Source: Pyrinomonadaceae bacterium MAG19_C2-C3 (GTDB lineage: Bacteria; Acidobacteriota; Blastocatellia; Pyrinomonadales; Pyrinomonadaceae). From it: DNA of 47,050 nt. Of the stretch, positions 7,618 through 15,496 are shown piece by piece (position 1 is the stretch's first letter; each line of letters starts with the position of its first letter). Both the position numbers and the translations under genes were made by a program. Location of the stretch: contig JANDLT010000039.1 of the NCBI GenBank assembly GCA_024330265.1, positions 1-47,050 on the forward strand, in the 5' to 3' direction. The notes under the pieces were generated by a model. It saw only the letters and a list, made by a program, of their open reading frames with translations. It did no database searches and was not told where the DNA came from.

Positions 7618-9108
7618 TCACACCGGCAGGCACACGATGAAGCACGCTCCATCGTCAGGTTTGTTCATCGCGGTGAGCGTGCCGCTGTGCGCTTCGGCGA
7701 TGCGGCGCGCGATGGTCAGTCCCAATCCGGCACCGCCGCGTCGTCGCGCGCGCGCGGCATCGGCGCGATAGAACGGGTCGAAGATGCGTTCGCAATCCGC
7801 CTGTATGCCTTCGCCGTTGTCTTCAATCACAATCTCGACCACATTGTTGTGGCGCACTTGCCACTTGAGTCTGACCGTACTATCGGGTTCGGTATGGCGG
7901 GCGGCGTTGTCAATCAAGTTGTAAAACAGTTGTTTGAGCGCGTCCGCGTCGGCGCGTATCACGCACGAAGCGGCGGCGGGTTCGTACACGAGTTTGCGGT
8001 GTGCGGCGAGGACGCGGGCTTGCGGCAGAAAGCTGTGAAAGAAATGCGCGAGGTCAAGCGGTTCGCGGCATAGCACGGCTTCTCCGGCTTCGAGCCGCGA
8101 CAGGTCAAGCAAGCGTTCGCTAAGGCGTATCAAGCGCGCGGTTTCTTCGCGCACGCCTTCAAGCAGACGGGCGCGCGTCGCGGGTTCATGCTGCGCCCCG
8201 CGTAAAAGAATTTCGATTGAACCGTTGATGCCCGTCAGCGGCGTGCGTAGTTCGTGCGCGGCGTCGGCGACGAAGCGACGTTGACTCTCGAACGCGGATT
8301 CGAGTTGTTCAATCATATCGTCGAAGGCGGCGGCGAGCGCGCCAACCTCATCGGCGCGGCGCGGCAGGTTGACGCGCTGGCGCAAATCTCCGGCGGCGAT
8401 GCGGCGACTCGTAACAATCATGCGGCGCAAAGGTTTGAGCGTGCTGCCCGTCAAAATCAGCGTCGCGGCGGCGGCTAAGAGCAGCGTCAGACCGCCGCCG
8501 AACACCAGCACGCGACTTTGCCGCCACAGTAAGCTTTCTATCGGCGCGAGTGGTGTCGCCAGTTGCGCGACACCGATGATGTCGTCGCTTGCCAATCCGC
8601 GCCGCAACGGAATCAACATCACGAGCAAGTGTTCTTCCGTCATCGCGGGCGCGTCGTTTGCGCCATCTAAATCAGATGTCGCGGAAGAAGCGGGGGCGGT
8701 GATGATGTAGTTGATTTCATTCGCTCCGCCAAGCGCGCGGCGCACTTGCTCAAGATTCGGGACGGGCGAGACGGGTTCTTCCGGCAGTCGCCGCCCGTTA
8801 GCGATGATTGTCCCCTGCGTGTTAAGGATGAGTGCCGCCGTATCGCGTGAAGTTAAATCGCGTGCGAGTCGCGCGGCGAAACTTTCGAGCGGTAAAACTT
8901 CGCCGCCCGTCGTGCTATCGGTGTTAAGGTCGCGTTCGAGTGACGGCTTGGTTTGCGCGCGAAGGCGGCGCGCCGTGCTTTCAAAAAGGAAATGCCGCGT
9001 GTCCGTATAGAACGCCACGCCGAGCAGGACGAACAACACGAACAGCAAGCCCGTGTAGAGAATCGTCAGGCGAAAGCGAAGCGAGGTGTCATTCCATGCC
9101 TTCATCAT
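7618..9108 (-). CDS. Sensor histidine kinase (HAMP, HisKA, HATPase)
   Basis: An inner-membrane two-component kinase of about 496 residues. A first membrane helix (LTILYTGLLFVLFVLLGVAF) precedes a periplasmic sensor of about 150 residues, then a second helix (VLVFGGGLTLLLAAAATLIL), a HAMP linker, the H-box DAAHELRTPL with His285, the N-box LFYNLIDNAARH, and the G-boxes IEDNGEGI and GGAGLGLTIARRIAE. All catalytic motifs are present. The start at 9108 (or the adjacent ATG at 9105) has GGAAGA just upstream and lies inside the end of the regulator gene, so translation is coupled. The sensor region is not recognised, so the signal is unknown. Confidence 0.93.
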   Translation of the reverse strand: MMKAWNDTSLRFRLTILYTGLLFVLFVLLGVAFYTDTRHFLFESTARRLRAQTKPSLERDLNTDSTTGGEVLPLESFAARLARDLTSRDTAALILNTQGTIIANGRRLPEEPVSPVPNLEQVRRALGGANEINYIITAPASSATSDLDGANDAPAMTEEHLLVMLIPLRRGLASDDIIGVAQLATPLAPIESLLWRQSRVLVFGGGLTLLLAAAATLILTGSTLKPLRRMIVTSRRIAAGDLRQRVNLPRRADEVGALAAAFDDMIEQLESAFESQRRFVADAAHELRTPLTGINGSIEILLRGAQHEPATRARLLEGVREETARLIRLSERLLDLSRLEAGEAVLCREPLDLAHFFHSFLPQARVLAAHRKLVYEPAAASCVIRADADALKQLFYNLIDNAARHTEPDSTVRLKWQVRHNNVVEIVIEDNGEGIQADCERIFDPFYRADAARARRRGGAGLGLTIARRIAEAHSGTLTAMNKPDDGACFIVCLPV

Positions 9109-9814
9109 ATTCTTCCGGTCGCAACGTGTAGCCGACACCACGCACGGTGTGAATCAAGCGCGGCGGTTTGTCGCCAATTTTCTCGCGCAGATGTCCGATG
9201 TGAACTTCGATGAAATTCGTATCGCCCGTGTGCGCGTAGCCCCACACGCGGGCGACGAGATTTTCGCGCGTCCACACGCGGCGCGGGTGGCGCATCAAAA
9301 GTTCGAGCAAGTTAAATTCAATCGGCGTTAATTCTACGCGCTTATTTCCGCGCCGTACTTCGCGCGTTTCGGCGTCAAGTTCGAGGTCGAGAATCTGCAC
9401 GCGCGTCGCCGCCTGTCCCGTCCCGCGTCGCCGCAAAACGGCACTCATCCGCGCCAGCAATTCATCGAAACTAAACGGCTTAATCAGGTAATCGTCTGCC
9501 CCGGCTTTGAGTCCGGCAACGCGGTCGGCGACTTCGGCGCGCGCCGTGAGCACGATAACCGGAACGTCACGACCCGCCGCGCGCAAGCGGCGACAAACTT
9601 CCATTCCGTTCAAATCAGGCAACATCAAATCGAGAATCACGAGGTCGAAATCTCCGGTCGCGGCGAGTCGCAACCCGTTTGTGCCGTCCATGGCGACGAC
9701 GGTTTCGTAACCTTCATAACGCAACCCGACGCGCAAGAATTCAATAATCGTCGCTTCATCTTCGACGATTAAGACGCGCGTCGCGTCGTCTGCGAGTTCG
9801 ATGCTGCTGGTCAT
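9089..9814 (-). CDS. OmpR/PhoB-family response regulator
   Basis: A 241-residue DNA-binding regulator. The receiver domain (about 12-125) has the acidic pair ED, phospho-acceptor Asp62 in VILDLMLPD, the VLTA switch residue and the lysine in YLIKPFS. The C-terminal winged helix (about 140-233) contains ELTPIEFNLLELLMRHP, a VWGY segment and the closing VRGVGYTLRP typical of OmpR-type domains. It is the first gene of a two-gene operon with the kinase that overlaps its 3' end by about 20 bases. No Shine-Dalgarno sequence is seen; a triple heptamer repeat (9819-9842) sits directly in front of the ATG. Confidence 0.95.
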   Translation of the reverse strand: MTSSIELADDATRVLIVEDEATIIEFLRVGLRYEGYETVVAMDGTNGLRLAATGDFDLVILDLMLPDLNGMEVCRRLRAAGRDVPVIVLTARAEVADRVAGLKAGADDYLIKPFSFDELLARMSAVLRRRGTGQAATRVQILDLELDAETREVRRGNKRVELTPIEFNLLELLMRHPRRVWTRENLVARVWGYAHTGDTNFIEVHIGHLREKIGDKPPRLIHTVRGVGYTLRPEEYDEGME

Positions 9815-9818
9815 AGAA

Positions 9819-9842
9819 AGTGGTCAGTGGTCAGTGGTCAGT
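9819..9842. repeat. Triple heptamer AGTGGTC immediately upstream of the response regulator start
   Basis: Three perfect tandem copies of AGTGGTC plus a partial fourth begin five bases before the start codon of the regulator gene, where a ribosome-binding site would be expected. Copy number at such heptamers can change by slippage. A different heptamer-like repeat (TAGGCAG) occurs at 36653-36729. Confidence 0.85.
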
Positions 9843-10019
9843 GAAGGTTGTTCATCTCGGTTCAACTTTTTCATGCGTGGCGTTGAAACTGTTTGCGGTT
9901 GAAACGTCTTCTTTCGCAATTTGAGATTTGAGATTTCAAATTAAAGAATTCTTGGAATTTCAATTTGCGAATCTTATAGGATTTATAAGCGATGGATTTA
10001 GCTCTGAAAGAGCGTCATT

Positions 10020-10160
10020 CGATAGCCCGGCGAGCGAGTGCCGGTTACATGTCCAAACGGATTCCACAGCCCTGAAAGGGCGACATCGTTATGTCGCCCT
10101 TTCAGGGCTGTGGAACATAACCGCATTCGTAACCCGGCGCGCTCTCGCCGGGCTATTGAA
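10020..10160. repeat. Large nested palindrome with a perfect 25-bp stem
   Basis: The core 10062-10115 is a perfect 25-bp inverted repeat with a 4-base loop (arms start TTCCACAGCCCTGAAAGGGC). Outside it, GATAGCCCGGCGAGCGAG on the left is mirrored imperfectly by CTCGCCGGGCTATT on the right, giving an overall palindrome of about 140 bases. It sits in the 568-base gap 9815-10382, which has no credible gene. The rest of that gap holds the heptamer repeat, an AT-rich stretch of TTGAGATTTGAGATTTCAAA type (about 9915-9960), and the hairpin at 10259-10290. Open frames across the palindrome are repeat translations. Confidence 0.88.
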
Positions 10161-10258
10161 TTTCGCACCTTCGGTGCTTTTCGATGCGTTTTCAAAAAGT
10201 GTCCAGACATCAGATGCATCACGCTCAACAAAGGCAAATCTTGCAAATTCGCAAACAA

Positions 10259-10290
10259 GGGACACGGAAGAAGTTACTTCTTCGTGTCCC
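10259..10290. repeat. Hairpin downstream of the secreted proline/histidine-rich gene
   Basis: GGGACACGGAAGAAGT pairs with ACTTCTTCGTGTCCC with a single-base bulge. The left arm is repeated at about 1967-1982 in another gap, which links the two intergenic clusters. Located about 90 bases past the stop of the gene at 10383-11171, it could serve as its terminator, but there is no clear U-tract. Confidence 0.65.
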
Positions 10291-10382
10291 GCTTGCTGAT
10301 GACTTGCGCGGCGGCGAAGTTTGAGAACGCCGCCGTTCGTGTCAACGATGCCCGCTGATTGCCGCCGCGCATCATAAACATA

Positions 10383-11171
10383 TTATTTGCCGATGCCGGT
10401 GCGTGACATGGAACGGACACCACCGGGCGGCGGAGGCACGGTGGATGTTCCCGAAGCGCGGAGCAAGTGTTCGACGATTGCCGCCGCTTCCCGGACGACG
10501 CGACTATAAGCGACCGCCTGCGCGTAGTCGCCGCTTTGATAGCGCGAAATCGCCAGATTATAGAATTCGTTCGCCGTCGCTAAATCGCTTTGCACGTTGA
10601 TTGATGAATTTTGGTTAGCGAGAAATATCACATCCGTCAACCGCTTGAAAGCATGTTGCAATTCACGGTCGGCTTCAAACACCGTCGTGACGGGCGTGGT
10701 GACGACCGGCGGACGACGCAGGTTAGGGTTGACCACCGATGTCATACCAAAGCGCGCCGTCAATGCTTGACGACCGGCACGCGCCGCCGCACTCGCCGCA
10801 CGCGCATACGCCGATGCTGCCGTGAAGTTTCCGCTGTCATAAAACGAGAACGCGGTGGCATACAGAGATTCACCGCGACTTGACAGGCTCGAAGCCAGGT
10901 CATCGCTGACCCCATCGTTATTGAGCGAATAGAAAAGCCGTCCGAGTTCATCGAACGCGGTTCGCAGTTCGCGTTGTGCGGGTTCGGCACTGTTAAAACT
11001 CGGTGGCGGCGCACCGGGCGTGTGACCCGGAGGCGTACCGGGCGTGTGGTGCGGCGGTGGTGGTGGCGGCGTGTGGTGCTGCTGCTGCTGCGCGCTGATG
11101 GGCGAGACAAGCATCGTGCTGCCTGCGAAGATGCCGCATAGTGCGAGCGAGAGTTTCAATTTCTTCAACAT
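10383..11171 (-). CDS. Secreted proline/histidine-rich protein with helical repeats, function unknown
   Basis: About 262 residues from the ATG at 11171; AAAGGG lies eight bases upstream, better than the TTG two codons earlier. A signal peptide (LKLSLALCGIFAGSTMLVSPISA, cleavage before QQQQHH) is followed by a low-complexity linker of Pro, His, Gly and Gln (about 30-58). Two similar helical blocks follow: each has a RELxxAF-like opening, an alternating A/Y-rich helix pair (YDSGNFTAASAYARAASAA and YQSGDYAQAVAYSRVVREA), and resembles TPR-type packing. The two blocks look like an internal duplication. Likely periplasmic or outer-surface; no enzyme motif is present. Confidence 0.75.
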   Translation of the reverse strand: MLKKLKLSLALCGIFAGSTMLVSPISAQQQQHHTPPPPPPHHTPGTPPGHTPGAPPPSFNSAEPAQRELRTAFDELGRLFYSLNNDGVSDDLASSLSSRGESLYATAFSFYDSGNFTAASAYARAASAAARAGRQALTARFGMTSVVNPNLRRPPVVTTPVTTVFEADRELQHAFKRLTDVIFLANQNSSINVQSDLATANEFYNLAISRYQSGDYAQAVAYSRVVREAAAIVEHLLRASGTSTVPPPPGGVRSMSRTGIGK

Positions 11172-11389
11172 ATTCAAATCCCTTTCTTAATTCCTAATTC
11201 CATTTGTCTTGACCGGACGCGAACGCTAAAAGCTTTATGCAAAACTTACTGTTGGCATCCGGCGTGTCTTGTTTTCGCGTGCGTTGAAGATACAAACGTA
11301 TTGTGAATCAGGGCGAAATCTTAACTGAAGGTTTGCTGAAGATTATTTGTCGTTGTTTTGCGTGAACCGTGTCCTAACGAACCCGACCC

Positions 11390-11983
11390 TTACTGCTCAT
11401 CAATGTTTTCGCTTTGAAAGCGCGATTGGAAATCCGCCGTCCGCCGCCTTATCTCAACCCACATCTCAAACATCTCCGGTTGCTTTAACCACACGGCGAA
11501 CCACTCCGCGATTTCCGCTTTTTCGGCGCGTTTGTGTTCGCTAACCTTCGGGTTACGCGCAATCATTTCAGCCCGCTCTCTACCCTTCAAAACTTTCTCG
11601 CGCACGCGGCGCAAGCCTTCTTTATCGTCGCGTCGGGCAAACTCCTTTTGCAAATTATCGAGCCGCTTGAGCGACGCGACGGCTTCGTCAAACGTCGCAA
11701 ACTTCAAGACGTTTCTAAACGCCGCTTCGTAAGGGTCATCGGCGCGCACGCGCACATCGAGTTCTAAAATTTCGGCGTGTCTTAGCTCCGCGCCCTCGTC
11801 GGCGAGAAGTCGCGCGAGTGTTGCCGGACTGTCCACCGCACCCGCTCCGAAGCGTCCATCAATCGCCGCGCGTATCGCTTCGAGTTCACTCGCACCGACC
11901 GATTCGCAATCGAGTTTCTCCCAAACTTCGATTGCCAGATCGCGCTTCGTCCGCGCCTTCCAATTGTGTTCACCCGTGTTCAT
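11390..11983 (-). CDS. Conserved-looking protein of unknown function
   Basis: A soluble, highly charged, largely helical protein of about 197 residues from the ATG at 11983 (MNTGEHNWKART). The open frame extends 21 codons upstream, but those codons lie partly inside the 40-bp inverted repeat at 12032-12071, so the later start is preferred. It has an ordered run of Glu/Arg/Lys-rich helices (FDEAVASLKRLDNLQKEF, REKVLKGRERAEMIARNP) and a tryptophan-rich segment (EWFAVWLKQPEMFEMWVEI). No signal peptide and no known catalytic motif. I do not recognise the family. Confidence 0.65.
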   Translation of the reverse strand: MNTGEHNWKARTKRDLAIEVWEKLDCESVGASELEAIRAAIDGRFGAGAVDSPATLARLLADEGAELRHAEILELDVRVRADDPYEAAFRNVLKFATFDEAVASLKRLDNLQKEFARRDDKEGLRRVREKVLKGRERAEMIARNPKVSEHKRAEKAEIAEWFAVWLKQPEMFEMWVEIRRRTADFQSRFQSENIDEQ

Positions 11984-12031
11984 ACTTGACGTTGAGATTA
12001 AGCAATCAAACAAACGCGGCGCAAGCCTGAT

Positions 12032-12427
12032 GAGGAATTGAATCATTGATTCATCGGTTCATTGATTCATTGCCGGAATTTTTGTGACCCCTCAGCCGTC
12101 TTCAGACGGCTTCCCCGCAGGGCATATAGACCATCGCTTTGAGCGATGGGTAAGCAAGTCAATAATTTTGCAAGGGCGTTTTAACGTCCTTCTCTCATCC
12201 GGCTTTAGCCACCATACCCGAACGGCTCAAGCCTCATACAAAAGCCCGTTAGAAACGGGCTGCTGAAACCGTTCGCCACTGTCCCCAGCCGTCGAACGGC
12301 TGGTCTAAGTGCCGCTTCGCGGAAAGCCGCGTGAACGCGGCTGGGGAGTCACGTTCCTTGATTCATTGATCCAATGCCGGAATTTTTAATGAATCAATGA
12401 ACCGATGAATCAATGATTCAATTCCTC
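12032..12427. mobile_element. Hairpin-array element bounded by a perfect 40-bp inverted repeat, upstream of recQ
   Basis: The 40 bases at 12032-12071 (GAGGAATTGAATCATTGATT onward) recur as an exact reverse complement at 12388-12427. Just inside, the 13-mer TGCCGGAATTTTT occurs in direct orientation at 12071-12083 and 12375-12387. The interior is a chain of hairpins: AGCCGTC/GACGGCT, CATCGCT/AGCGATG, AGCCCGTT/AACGGGCT, CAGCCGT/ACGGCTG, GCCGC/GCGG and AGCCGCG/CGCGGCT. Part of the interior recurs in inverse orientation at the window end (about 46963-47020). It fills the 488-base gap 11984-12471; recQ begins 45 bases later, with a possible -10 hexamer TACAAT at 12455-12460 just beyond the element. 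Confidence 0.85.
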
Positions 12428-12471
12428 TCAATGAATCAAATCCTCAATATACGGTACAATCCCGCTCAACT

Positions 12472-14856
12472 ATGACGACACTCGCCGCCGCTCAACAAGC
12501 ACTTCATCAACACTTCGGCTTTGCGGATTTTCGCGCTGGACAGAAGCCCGTTATCGAATCCGTTCTCGGCGGACACGATACGGTTGTCGTGATGCCGACG
12601 GGCGGCGGTAAATCCATTTGTTATCAACTCCCCGCCCTGATGCGCGAAGGCGCGACCGTTATCGTCTCGCCGCTCATCGCGCTTATGAAAGATCAAGTTG
12701 ATGCCCTGCACGCGCGTCATCTTCCGGCGACGTTCATCAATTCCTCGATTGATTTTGAAGAACAACGCCGTCGCATCAACGACCTCAGGCGCGGAGCGTG
12801 CAAGATGGTTTATGTCGCGCCCGAACGCTTTCGCAGTAGTCATTTCACGGAAGCCTTGCGCGCCGCCAATGTCACACTGTTTGCGATTGATGAAGCCCAC
12901 TGTATCTCGTCATGGGGTCACGATTTTCGTCCCGATTATCTGCGCCTTCGCGCGGCACTCGAAGAACTCGGACGCCCGCAAACCATCGCCTTAACCGCGA
13001 CCGCGACGCCTTACGTTCGCGCCGACATCATCGAACAACTTGGGTTGACTGAAGCCAACGCTTTCGTCTCCGGCTTCGACCGCCCGAACCTTTCGATTCG
13101 CGTTCACCACACGCAAAAAGAGAGCGAGAAAATCGCCGCCGTTAAACTTTTGACCGCGCGCCACCCTAAGGCTTCCGGCATCATTTACACTTCGACGCGC
13201 AAATCAACCGAAGCCATCGCCGCGAAGTTGCAAGCCGCGCGCATCAACGCCGTCGCCTATCACGCAGGGATGAGCGACGTTGAACGCGAAAGCCGTCAGA
13301 ACGCTTTCATGTCCGGGATAAATCAAATCATCGTCGCCACCAATGCCTTCGGGATGGGCATTGATAAACCCGACATACGCTTTGTCGTTCATTATCAAAT
13401 GCCCGGCTCAATCGAAGCCTATTATCAGGAAATCGGGCGTGCCGGACGCGACGGTCAACCGTCGGATTGCGTCTTGCTTTTCAACTACGCCGATAAGCGC
13501 ACGCAGGACTTTTTTATAGAAGGTTCATATCCGCCGCCCGACATCATCAAGCGCGTGTATGAAACCCTCGCCGCGACCAATCGTTACGGCGACGACCTCA
13601 TCGCCTTATCTTCAAAAGAGATTGCGACGCGCGCCGCGCTCAAAAACGAGATGGCGGTCAACAGCGCGCTCGTCACGCTTGAGAAAGCCGGACACCTCGC
13701 GCGCACCACCGACGATTCGCGCACGCGATTGATTCGTATGCTCGATGCGCGTCCGGTCACACACCTCAACATCAACTCCAACGACATCGCCCGCCGCGCC
13801 GCACTCGAACAACGCAAGCTGCGCGAAGTCATCAATTTTTCTTATACGGAAGAATGCTTCCGCGACTTTATTCTCGATTATTTCGGCGACCGCGAATACA
13901 CACCCGAATGCGGAAGGTGCGGCAACTGTCTCGCCAGAGGCAGCGCGCAACGTCTCGGCGCGGCGAAGAATGCGACGATTAACCAAACAACGAACACGAC
14001 GGTTGACCGTTTCATTCTCGACCACGCGCCGTTCGCGCATGACCTCGATGAGGAACTCGCGTTATCTTCGCGCACCGACCGCGCACGTCGCACCGCCGAA
14101 GCACGCGGGGCGCAGGCACAATCAAACTACGATAACTTCACGATTGAAGATGACGACGACATCGGCATCACCGAACCGCGCGACTTGAGCGATGAGGAAC
14201 ATTTGACGGTGCGAAAGATTCTGGCGTGCGTCGCGCGCATGAACGGACGCTTCGGTAAAGGCATGATTGTTTCGACGTTGCGCGGTTCGCGCTCGCAGAG
14301 AATCGCACAATTCAACCTCGATAAGCTTTCGACTTACGGCATTCTTAGTGACAAGTCGAACGACGAATTGACGGCATACATTGATGCCCTCATCGTCGCC
14401 GGATGCTTGAACATCGCACACGGTACGTTCCCGGTCGTCGCCCTCTCGCCGCTCGGTTCGGACGTGATGCACGAACGTCACCGCATCGCTTTACGTCTGC
14501 CCAAAGCTGAAGCATTGCGCGTGACAAGCAAACAAACGCCCGCCCGCCAACCGATAATCGCGGGCAGCACGATTGATGAAACTTACCGTCTTTACACATC
14601 CGGCATGAGTATCGAAGACATCGCGGCGCAACGCGGTTTGGGAATCATGACGATTGAAAAACATCTCTCCGAGTGCATTCAACAGGGACGCGCGTTCGAC
14701 CTCGAAATTCACGTCACACCCGCCGACCAAGCCCTTATCGAAACTGCCGCCGAACGTCTCGGCACGGAACGCTTGCGACCCTTGCGCGATGAACTGCCCG
14801 CGCATATCAACTACCGGATGATTCATTTCGTCGTCGCCCTTCTCAAACGCACCTAG
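12472..14856 (+). CDS. recQ: RecQ-family ATP-dependent DNA helicase
   Basis: A 794-residue 3'-5' helicase that unwinds recombination and replication intermediates. Motif I is MPTGGGKS (Lys47), the DEAH box is at 140-143 in AIDEAHCISSWGHDFRPDY, and motif VI is YYQEIGRAGRDGQ. The zinc site of the RQC region is visible as ECFRDF followed by CGRCGNC. After RQC comes a linker rich in Ala, Arg, Thr and Asp (about 510-565), a winged-helix-like block, and a C-terminal helix-turn-helix (SGMSIEDIAAQRGLGIMTIEKHL) of the RecQ-associated HTH type. No HRDC domain is evident. A TACAAT hexamer lies 11 bases before the ATG and no Shine-Dalgarno is seen, so leaderless translation is possible. Confidence 0.93.
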   Translation: MTTLAAAQQALHQHFGFADFRAGQKPVIESVLGGHDTVVVMPTGGGKSICYQLPALMREGATVIVSPLIALMKDQVDALHARHLPATFINSSIDFEEQRRRINDLRRGACKMVYVAPERFRSSHFTEALRAANVTLFAIDEAHCISSWGHDFRPDYLRLRAALEELGRPQTIALTATATPYVRADIIEQLGLTEANAFVSGFDRPNLSIRVHHTQKESEKIAAVKLLTARHPKASGIIYTSTRKSTEAIAAKLQAARINAVAYHAGMSDVERESRQNAFMSGINQIIVATNAFGMGIDKPDIRFVVHYQMPGSIEAYYQEIGRAGRDGQPSDCVLLFNYADKRTQDFFIEGSYPPPDIIKRVYETLAATNRYGDDLIALSSKEIATRAALKNEMAVNSALVTLEKAGHLARTTDDSRTRLIRMLDARPVTHLNINSNDIARRAALEQRKLREVINFSYTEECFRDFILDYFGDREYTPECGRCGNCLARGSAQRLGAAKNATINQTTNTTVDRFILDHAPFAHDLDEELALSSRTDRARRTAEARGAQAQSNYDNFTIEDDDDIGITEPRDLSDEEHLTVRKILACVARMNGRFGKGMIVSTLRGSRSQRIAQFNLDKLSTYGILSDKSNDELTAYIDALIVAGCLNIAHGTFPVVALSPLGSDVMHERHRIALRLPKAEALRVTSKQTPARQPIIAGSTIDETYRLYTSGMSIEDIAAQRGLGIMTIEKHLSECIQQGRAFDLEIHVTPADQALIETAAERLGTERLRPLRDELPAHINYRMIHFVVALLKRT

Positions 14857-14894
14857 CATTTAACTTCGCATCTGACTACTAAGGACACACAAAC

Positions 14895-15089
14895 ATGACC
14901 CGTACAACTTACTTTTCAACTCCGCCGACCACCGAACCTGACATGCCGCCCGTCGCACCGCACGACCCGACGACACCCGAACCGATGCCCTTGCCAGCCG
15001 ACGAACCGCAACCCGAACCCGTGCGCGAACCGGAATCGCCGCCGCCGATGGGCGACCCCAAGCCCGCCGAACCGACCCGCATCATGTAG
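14895..15089 (+). CDS. Very small proline-rich protein
   Basis: A 64-residue frame made mostly of Pro, Glu, Asp and Thr (PEPMPLPADEPQPEPVREPE). AAGGA lies about ten bases before the ATG, and the frame begins 38 bases after recQ on the same strand, so co-transcription is plausible. There is no signal peptide or cysteine. It is probably disordered. The ribosome-binding site supports translation, but low-complexity composition means chance cannot be excluded. Confidence 0.5.
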   Translation: MTRTTYFSTPPTTEPDMPPVAPHDPTTPEPMPLPADEPQPEPVREPESPPPMGDPKPAEPTRIM

Positions 15090-15131
15090 GGACTTCGGAT
15101 GCCTAATGTTCCTTAGCGGCTTCGTCGTTCC

Positions 15132-15340
15132 TTAGAGGGTGTTTGGGAATTGAGTCGCGGCTTTAGCTCCGTTAGGAGCGTGATGTTTATAGCCTTGATC
15201 ACGTCCGTTGCGTATCGCTCCAGAGGAGCGATATATGCTTTGTCAGTAACATGTCGCTCCTAACGGAGCGAGAGGCGGAACACAACCGGCAAGCTATAAA
15301 CATTTCGCCTCTCTGAGGCTAATTCCCAAACACGCTCTTA
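15132..15340. mobile_element. MITE-like element with TTA duplication
   Basis: Terminal inverted repeats GAGGGTGTTTGGGAATT (15135-15151) and AATTCCCAAACACGCTC (15321-15337), one mismatch, flanked on both sides by TTA (15132-15134, 15338-15340). The interior has hairpins built on CGCTCC/GGAGCG and a TTTATAGC/GCTATAAA pair. The tips match those of the element at 42622-42798 (GAGCGTGT). A TNA duplication is known for the IS1031 group of the IS5 family, so mobilisation by such a transposase is a reasonable guess. It lies in the 407-base gap 15090-15496 together with one TTATCCACGAAT palindrome. Confidence 0.8.
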
Positions 15341-15354
15341 GCAGCGGTAAAGCT

Positions 15355-15445
15355 TTTATCCACGAATCAACACGGAACAGCACGAAACAAAACCGGGTTT
15401 CTTCGATGTTTTCATTCGTGTTGTTTCGTGTGATTCGTGGATAAA
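15355..15445. repeat. Dispersed imperfect palindrome, copy 3
   Basis: TTTATCCACGAATCAACACG on the left is mirrored by CGTGTGATTCGTGGATAAA on the right, centred on a CCGGGTTTCTTCGATGTTTTC segment similar to the other copies. The usual tail TTCCTTCTTGTCTTGTATCG follows. It ends about 50 bases before the DUF309 gene. Confidence 0.9.
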
Positions 15446-15496
15446 TTCCTTCTTGTCTTGTATCGAACGGACGTTACTTAACCCCCGATTCACATT

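Noticed and set aside
9928..10358. Open frames with the phrase TALKGRHRYVALSGLWN
   Set aside because: They translate the palindromic repeat 10020-10160 and the same words appear in both strands, so they are repeat artefacts.
12087..12355. Possible CRISPR array
   Set aside because: Hairpins are all different, spacing is irregular and no identical repeat recurs three times; the 40-bp arms are inverted, not direct. No cas genes are in the window.
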